Positions 60,784-64,000 of a stretch of DNA of 64,000 nucleotides are shown here, one piece after another. The notes beneath the pieces are model-generated. The model did not search any database. It had not been told where the DNA came from and was given only the letters and a program-made list of their open reading frames with translations. Position 1 is the stretch's first letter. Each line of letters starts with the position of its first letter. This DNA comes from Timema cristinae (lineage: Eukaryota; Arthropoda; Insecta; Phasmatodea; Timematidae): positions 16,307,243 to 16,371,242 of the forward strand of contig JBCFYV010001001.1 in assembly GCA_039000515.1 (NCBI GenBank), written 5' to 3'. Both the position numbers and the translations under genes were made by a program.

Positions 60784-61173
60784 TTCTTTTCTTATAGCTC
60801 AGACACTATTTATTGGTTTCATAAAAATATATTTCAAAAGAAGATTTTTATATTATATTATTTACTACATCTTTTCAATGATAAAATTATTTAGTATCTC
60901 AAATAGTACCTAAATACAAAATTTAATCAAAATCATTAGAGCGTATTTCGAGAACAAAAAATAGTTTTTTTTATTTGACTGTGTATGTATTGCGCAGGTA
61001 AGTTCGACCTGGTGGGTGCCTCGCACCAGGTGTGGCACTGCATGGTGGTGGTAATCCTGTACCACTGTCACAACACAGGCATGATGTACATCCAACTGCG
61101 CATCAACACGTTCTGTCCTGACCACCCATTGTACAACACCGTGTCATACAACACGCGAGGAAGTCATCTCTGA
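50850..61173 (+). CDS. PAQR-family seven-transmembrane receptor, PAQR3-like (whole gene, seven coding exons)
   Basis: Exons 50850-50945, 52515-52645, 53846-54005, 55694-55846, 56526-56714, 59287-59376 and 60998-61173 give about 330 codons, close to vertebrate PAQR3 (311) plus a longer polar N-terminus. PAQR proteins are HlyIII-fold membrane proteins with a cytosolic N-terminus; vertebrate PAQR3 (RKTG) holds Raf at the Golgi. The family marks are clear: [13 protein letters not shown] before the membrane, NETVNIWSH (ExxNxxxH), [11 protein letters not shown] (SxxxH), FPTIHWAY, and SHQVWH (HxxxH), whose three histidines and Ser form the zinc site. FKVPE in TM6 matches the PAQR3 branch. All introns have AG acceptors. 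The exon 5/6 join is one base out of phase with the best donor; see that exon. Zinc-site integrity argues for a functional gene. Assignment to PAQR3 rather than another branch is by remembered similarity. Confidence 0.92.
51042..51110 (-). mobile_element. SINE family A tail fragment
   Basis: TTAGCACCGCATCTTACTACC and a short remainder of the tail only. Immediately after it, at about 51119, CAGTGGTATTCAACCC resembles a hAT terminus without a partner. Confidence 0.6.
51241..51442. mobile_element. PIF/Harbinger-type palindromic MITE, copy 1 of 3
   Basis: A 202-bp near-perfect palindrome with ends GGGCCAGTTTCATAGTC and, mirrored, GACTATGAAACTGGCCC. TTA stands on both sides (51238-51240, 51443-51445), the usual 3-bp target duplication of PIF/Harbinger elements. 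The two arms cover almost the whole element. This copy has a few substitutions in its right arm. Confidence 0.95.
51446..51647. mobile_element. PIF/Harbinger-type palindromic MITE, copy 2 of 3
   Basis: Same length and ends as copy 1, separated from it by a single shared TTA (51443-51445) and followed by another (51648-51650). It differs from its neighbours at scattered bases, for example ACGACTCAAG in the left arm. Confidence 0.95.
51651..51852. mobile_element. PIF/Harbinger-type palindromic MITE, copy 3 of 3
   Basis: Again 202 bp and flanked by TTA (51648-51650, 51853-51855). It is nearly identical to copy 2, so the three copies did not decay independently for long. Confidence 0.95.
52071..52364 (-). 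mobile_element. SINE family A, full length
   Basis: Reverse-oriented copy from (TTA)n and TAGCCCCGCGTCTTACTACC to the head complement ending CCAGGTCACC. It ends 150 bases before PAQR exon 2. Target duplication not clear. Confidence 0.93.
52515..52645 (+). CDS. PAQR3-like gene coding exon 2
   Basis: From TTCTCCAAAG to GTGAGT; 43 codons plus two bases. Encodes [19 protein letters not shown] and [19 protein letters not shown], the conserved juxtamembrane segment that precedes TM1. The remainder AG completes Ser with exon 3. Confidence 0.92.
52646..53845. other. PAQR intron 2: no complete element
   Basis: AT-rich sequence. Around 53120-53190 the words GTTATCGAGGAACAAATAGC and GACAGACAGAC resemble common arthropod repeat debris. 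A G-rich run lies near 53661-53672. Confidence 0.45.
53846..54005 (+). CDS. PAQR3-like gene coding exon 3 (TM1, TM2 start)
   Basis: From TTTCCTCTTAG to [24 protein letters not shown] carries the ExxNxxxH motif of the family; hydrophobic segments around [14 protein letters not shown] and [11 protein letters not shown] are TM1 and the start of TM2. Ends in phase 0. Confidence 0.95.
54136..54492. repeat. Poly-G tract then 79-bp tandem repeat, about four copies
   Basis: A G run (about 54136-54153) is followed by units in which CTCTAGAAGCTATCTGAAAT recurs at 54204, 54283, 54361 and 54442. Each includes CCCTAACTGCTGAAGGCTAGG. Unit length varies between 78 and 81 and the copies are moderately diverged. 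Confidence 0.93.
54749..55588. mobile_element. Non-autonomous hAT element, 824 bp, 8-bp target duplication
   Basis: Ends CAGTGGCGGCTCGT (54757) and ACGAGCCGCCACTG (to 55580) are perfect inverted repeats of a widespread hAT type. CTTCTCGC (54749-54756) and CTTCTCTC (55581-55588) differ at one base. The inside has no transposase. A GC-rich patch (55240-55380) lies within it. It ends 105 bases before PAQR exon 4. Confidence 0.93.
55694..55846 (+). CDS. PAQR3-like gene coding exon 4 (TM2-TM3)
   Basis: From CTCCTCAG to GTACGT, 51 codons, phase 0 at both ends. [13 protein letters not shown] holds the SxxxH zinc-site residues; [20 protein letters not shown] is TM3 in the family's LDxxGI setting. 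Confidence 0.95.
55930..56344. mobile_element. Likely non-autonomous hAT-type element
   Basis: The left end CAGTGGTCCCGAGCCAGGGG and the right end reversed (CAGGGTTGCAAACCAGAGG) have the CAGNGG..AACC layout of hAT termini. The body is non-coding. Flanking eight bases do not match. It lies wholly in PAQR intron 4. Confidence 0.6.
56526..56714 (+). CDS. PAQR3-like gene coding exon 5 (TM4-TM5), donor out of phase
   Basis: From TTGTGTCTTAG, 63 codons: [20 protein letters not shown] (TM4), [20 protein letters not shown] (TM5) and GGLEQPIVV. The best donor, GTCAGT at 56715, leaves phase 0, but exon 6 needs one carried base. A weak donor four bases on (GTCTTG at 56719) would carry A and restore frame. 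Loss of one G from a GGG run at the donor, in the genome or the assembly, would also explain it. Confidence 0.85.
57018..57262 (-). mobile_element. SINE family B, reverse copy
   Basis: Tail complement TACTACCTGTAAATGTTAT, body CCGCATTCGTGTGG and AAACCATTTAGG, a B-box region degraded to GAATTGAGCTTTGATCC, and the head complement TTCGGCCACTGAAG. Confidence 0.75.
57255..57360 (-). repeat. Dispersed repeat family D, reverse copy
   Basis: Contains TTTTTAGATCTACC and CATCAAGTCATGTGATCC, the complement of the family D words, abutting the family B SINE. Confidence 0.4.
57642..57940 (+). mobile_element. SINE family A with 13-bp target duplication
   Basis: TTTTGTAACTATT flanks it at 57642-57654 and 57928-57940. 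The insert (57655-57927) lacks the first ten bases of the head, starting at TGGTCTAGGGG, a minimal 5' truncation. Confidence 0.95.
58146..58330 (-). mobile_element. SINE family C with C tract
   Basis: Body complement ACATCCAGCCCCCTGG, a C run at about 58209-58235, then a tRNA-like head in reverse: the complement of GGTTCAAATTCG (B box) and TTAGCTCAGTTGGTAGCG (A box). This head is the best preserved of family C and looks like an ordinary elongator tRNA. Confidence 0.8.
58362..58656 (-). mobile_element. SINE family A with 11-bp target duplication
   Basis: TAAATGGAATA at 58362-58372 and 58646-58656 flanks a full-length reverse copy (58373-58645). The head B box is intact. Confidence 0.96.
59287..59376 (+). 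CDS. PAQR3-like gene coding exon 6 (TM6)
   Basis: From TTTTTTATTCCAG to GTACTT. Read with two leading bases it gives [20 protein letters not shown] and FKVPEIIFS, then one base. The KVPE motif following TM6 places it exactly where PAQR3 has its counterpart. The other two frames meet stops, so the frame is certain even though the join to exon 5 is not. Confidence 0.88.
59721..59940 (-). mobile_element. SINE family B, reverse diverged copy
   Basis: Tail complement ATCACCGCGTAGTACTACC, body GGTAATCTACCAGCATTTG and a well-kept B-box complement GGGATTCGAACCCC. Head only partly recognisable. Confidence 0.75.
60384..60705 (+). mobile_element. SINE family A with long (TAA)n tail
   Basis: Full-length head, body with the longer GTATTAATCACAACTTG variant also seen in the copies at 10676 and 52071, and about 15 TAA units. 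ATAACAATA at 60371-60379 and 60706-60714 may be its target duplication, though four bases separate the left one from the head. Confidence 0.93.
60998..61173 (+). CDS. PAQR3-like gene coding exon 7 and stop (TM7)
   Basis: From GTATTGCGCAG; the base carried from exon 6 completes Gly. [18 protein letters not shown] has the HxxxH zinc-site pair, [14 protein letters not shown] is TM7, and a polar tail ends at TGA 61171-61173. Its length fits the family. Confidence 0.95.
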
Positions 61174-62609
61174 AACTATCTTGACTGTTCCACGAAAATA
61201 TCTAAATTGTAATGTGAAGTAAGTAGTGAAGGAAAAGTGGAAGACTATCCAGCCAAAACTATCTCAATTTTATTAAGCTGGGGTTTGAACTCCGTCCTCT
61301 TTGTCACCGAACCCGCTTAATTCTCCTTTAGCGTAATTGATGTTTGGGTATGATCCGAACGAGTATTAAAAGAAAGCAATAGTTAAAAAAGGAGCTTTAT
61401 GAACAATATTATTTACCCGCTTCGGTGGCCACATCGTCTTAGGTATAGTGTTATTTCTGTCTACGTTTTCTTACTTTTTAAGTACATTATATGGTAAAGT
61501 CATTTTACTTTCTTAATTCCTATAAATTCTGATATTTATCATTTATTTTGGCCATGTTTGGTTCCATCATCTTTTAATGAAATACCATGGTCGAATATTT
61601 GGATAAAGGAAGAAGAAAATGATCGATTTTTAGCGACCCTTTCCCTTTATTATAAAATAACAAGTATCGATTAGTTTCAAGGAAGCGATGCTGGCGCGAT
61701 CTAAACCTTGAAGTTAGTTGGATGAACTAAATTTAATGATATTTTAATAACATCCGATTTATTCGCGGCCCTTTCAAAGTAGGTATATATTATAATGACG
61801 TTTGTAATCTTAATACTGTATGAGTTTATGACTTAAACTTTTGTATCGTTTCTTGTTAATATTTCTGTTCCTTTGTATAATTGTCTGGTGAATTATACAT
61901 TGTTGCTAGATTTGCTTAATTCTAATATCTATTATTGGGAGTTTTCCCAAGAAGCTTTTTTGTTTTTACATCTATACTTTTTAATAGAATAAATTTCAAA
62001 CTGTTCCAAAATAAGTATTTCGAAACACTGTTTTAAACAAGTTGGGATCTTTTATTTTGCTTCTAAAATTGATAGTAAGGGATAGGCCTACAATAACTTA
62101 TCCTTTAAAACATTAATCAAATCTTAACTAATTGCCTTTAGATGTTCTAAGTGAGCAAAAAATGAGGCCAAGGTCCTCAAGTGACATTATATATATTCGT
62201 GGAAAGCTAAAGAAGTAGAGGCCAAAATGTTCTCCTTTTCTTACCTGAGCCTTATTTTCTCCATGTTCCTGAATAAACACCAACATTTGGTGAGATCTGG
62301 ACTATCTTTCAACTAACATTTTGGCATATTTTATGAAACGATAAATATTTTAGAACTTTTCAAGATAACAGAATAATAAATTCATTGAATAATATCTATT
62401 TCATAAAAAAATTAAATAAGCAACAACAATTGAATACGATTTGTTATAAAACTATAAGTATTCTTGACACAAAAATAATTTGGTTTTGCTAGGGATCTTG
62501 TTTTTTCAAGCAAATAAACTAATTAATTCAAAAATATGAATGTTCCTTTATAAATTTAAAATTGAATAAATTTTAATTTCTACCTTAACATTTTATTCAT
62601 TTTAATTAA
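61174..62609. other. PAQR downstream DNA with SINE family B debris
   Basis: About 61275-61375 shows a degraded B-box (GGGGTTTGAACTCC) and tail (TATGATCCGAACGAGTATTAA) of family B. 61418-61465 has a head-like CTTCGGTGGCCACATCGTC. The rest is AT-rich with an AATAAA at 61987. Confidence 0.5.
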
Positions 62610-62895
62610 GGTGACCTGGTGGTCTAGGGGTAAGGTGTCAGACTTCTATGCTGGCGGCCGGGGTTCAAGCCTCGGTCCCGGCACAGCTTTATCTGATTTC
62701 CAAACCCTTCCTTCACCTCTGACAAGACAACTTGTGAATGTGGGGAATGCCAGGCCGCCACCGTGGTTCGGATTCCACGTTAAACTGTAGATCCTTCATT
62801 TCATCTCACAATCACCCTCCCATTACACATTAGCGTAAGTGCGTACAACCCGAACGGGTAGTAAGACGCGGTGCTAATAATAATAATAATAATTT
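62610..62895 (+). mobile_element. SINE family A, full length
   Basis: Head GGTGACCTGGTGGTCTAGG, a B box with one change (GGGGTTCAAGCC), body and short (TAA)n. Flanks TTTTAATTAA and TTTTCTTTAA may be a decayed target duplication. Confidence 0.93.
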
Positions 62896-64000
62896 TCTTT
62901 AACTATTAATTTTTTTATTCTCAATACAATTTTAGTATTATAATTAGGAAAGTATGCTATAGATATGGATTTTGGAGAAAGTCATAGTGACTATTAAATA
63001 ATAACTAACCTCTTATTTTGTTTATTTGTGTTACCTTTTAATTTTGCATCGTATATACCACTTTTCCCAAGTAAGGGAACATGTTTCATTTTGTGTACAT
63101 TGTTTCCCTACATAATCATATCAATATTTTTTCAACAATGTTAGAAAGGTTAATTGTTTTCCTTAACCTTAGGGGGTACGTAAAATGTAATATACGTTGT
63201 AATGAATTTAATAATCCCCTGTATTTTTTATTGTATTTTATCTAACCCCTATGATTTAGTATAGTCAGTTTTTTAAATATTTATTTTTAAGTCTATCTGT
63301 TTAGAGCGTCATTGCTGGAAGACAGAGCATGCTTAGCCGGCGATTAATTGGGAAATTTGTAATTATTGTTTAAAATGGTTTCCTGGCTTACTAGTAAAAA
63401 AACTATTTAAGGTTTTATACTTTTAATTTTGCTTTATTTAATATTTTTACCGTTTAGTCATTCGTTTATTTCTTCACTCGCCGAGCTTTTTTTTTCTTCT
63501 AATTATTTTAGAGGTTTCTCAGAAAGCCATTTTGAGCATGTGTAAACGCGTTTCGTTTGCCTGTTTACGAAATACTGGTTCGGGCTGCCGGGAAGGGGGA
63601 GATTGAAAATTGGCATCTCCGTCTATTCGATGGGTTGCAAAATTTCTAGTTATAACAATAGTAATAAAATAATTGGAGGGAGTTTTGTAGTTTTTGGCGG
63701 CCCACCGGGTACCGTCCAAAACTTTAGTTTTTTTGGGTTTTTTTTTAGTAATGGGAAATATTTATATAAATTTAAACTTCATACACTGTTTTAGTTGTAA
63801 ATTTTCTAGGCCTAAAATCTGTAGTTTAAACTTTAGGAGGGAAACTTGCCGCCTTTAGGGGAGGTGCTTAGGGATGTTTCCGTAGGTTTTGGAGAGAGTT
63901 ATTTTCTTCGATTCTTCGATTCTTCGATCCTGATTTTTGAATCCGTCTCCATCCAAGACGATTTCCACTTATTTCAAGATATCATTGTTTGTTATGAAGG
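62896..64000. other. Downstream DNA, no clear feature
   Basis: AT-rich with a slightly GC-richer part near 63540-63620 and 63830-63860, and three TTCTTCGA units near 63903-63928. Short open frames here have no recognisable product. Confidence 0.45.

Overview
This window looks like AT-rich nuclear DNA from an arthropod, most likely an insect. The coding exons are short, the introns run to several kilobases and carry GT..AG boundaries, and tRNA-derived SINEs, hAT, pogo/Tigger and PIF/Harbinger-type DNA elements and non-LTR retrotransposon remnants fill most of the rest. I cannot name the species from the sequence.

Two cellular genes are present, both on the + strand. The first (8072-35410, six coding exons, 147 codons) encodes a UBE2D/Effete-type E2 ubiquitin-conjugating enzyme, complete from initiator Met to stop and matching fly Effete as I remember it. 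Its introns hold a 3.77 kb pogo/Tigger element (12584-16350), a decayed hAT-like element (28451-31202), SINEs and other repeats. The second (50850-61173, seven coding exons, about 330 codons) encodes a seven-pass PAQR receptor closest to vertebrate PAQR3 (RKTG). Its introns contain five tandem or dispersed DNA-element insertions and four full-length SINEs. The exon 5/exon 6 junction of this gene does not keep frame with the best donor site, which is the one anomaly in an otherwise clean gene.

Layout: 1-8071 is repeat-rich upstream DNA (83-bp tandem array, nested SINE/DNA-element block, hairpins, a 1.5 kb inverted-repeat element). 8072-35410 is the E2 gene. 35411-50849 is an intergenic transposon graveyard: a hAT element with a perfect 8-bp target duplication (38553-40373), a SINE with a multiplied head (40420-40820), a foldback element (41363-41667), LINE reverse-transcriptase remnants (42455-42800, 48210-49330), a decayed DDE-like gene of a family I recognise but cannot name (43595-45691), and a CpG-rich 41-bp minisatellite (about 46629-47900). 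50850-61173 is the PAQR gene. 61174-64000 is downstream DNA with one more SINE.

The two genes show no functional link. The window is mainly a record of repeated transposition into introns, with several nested insertions whose order can be read from target-site duplications. I found no tRNA or rRNA gene that stands apart from SINE heads, no CRISPR array and no prokaryotic-type gene cluster.
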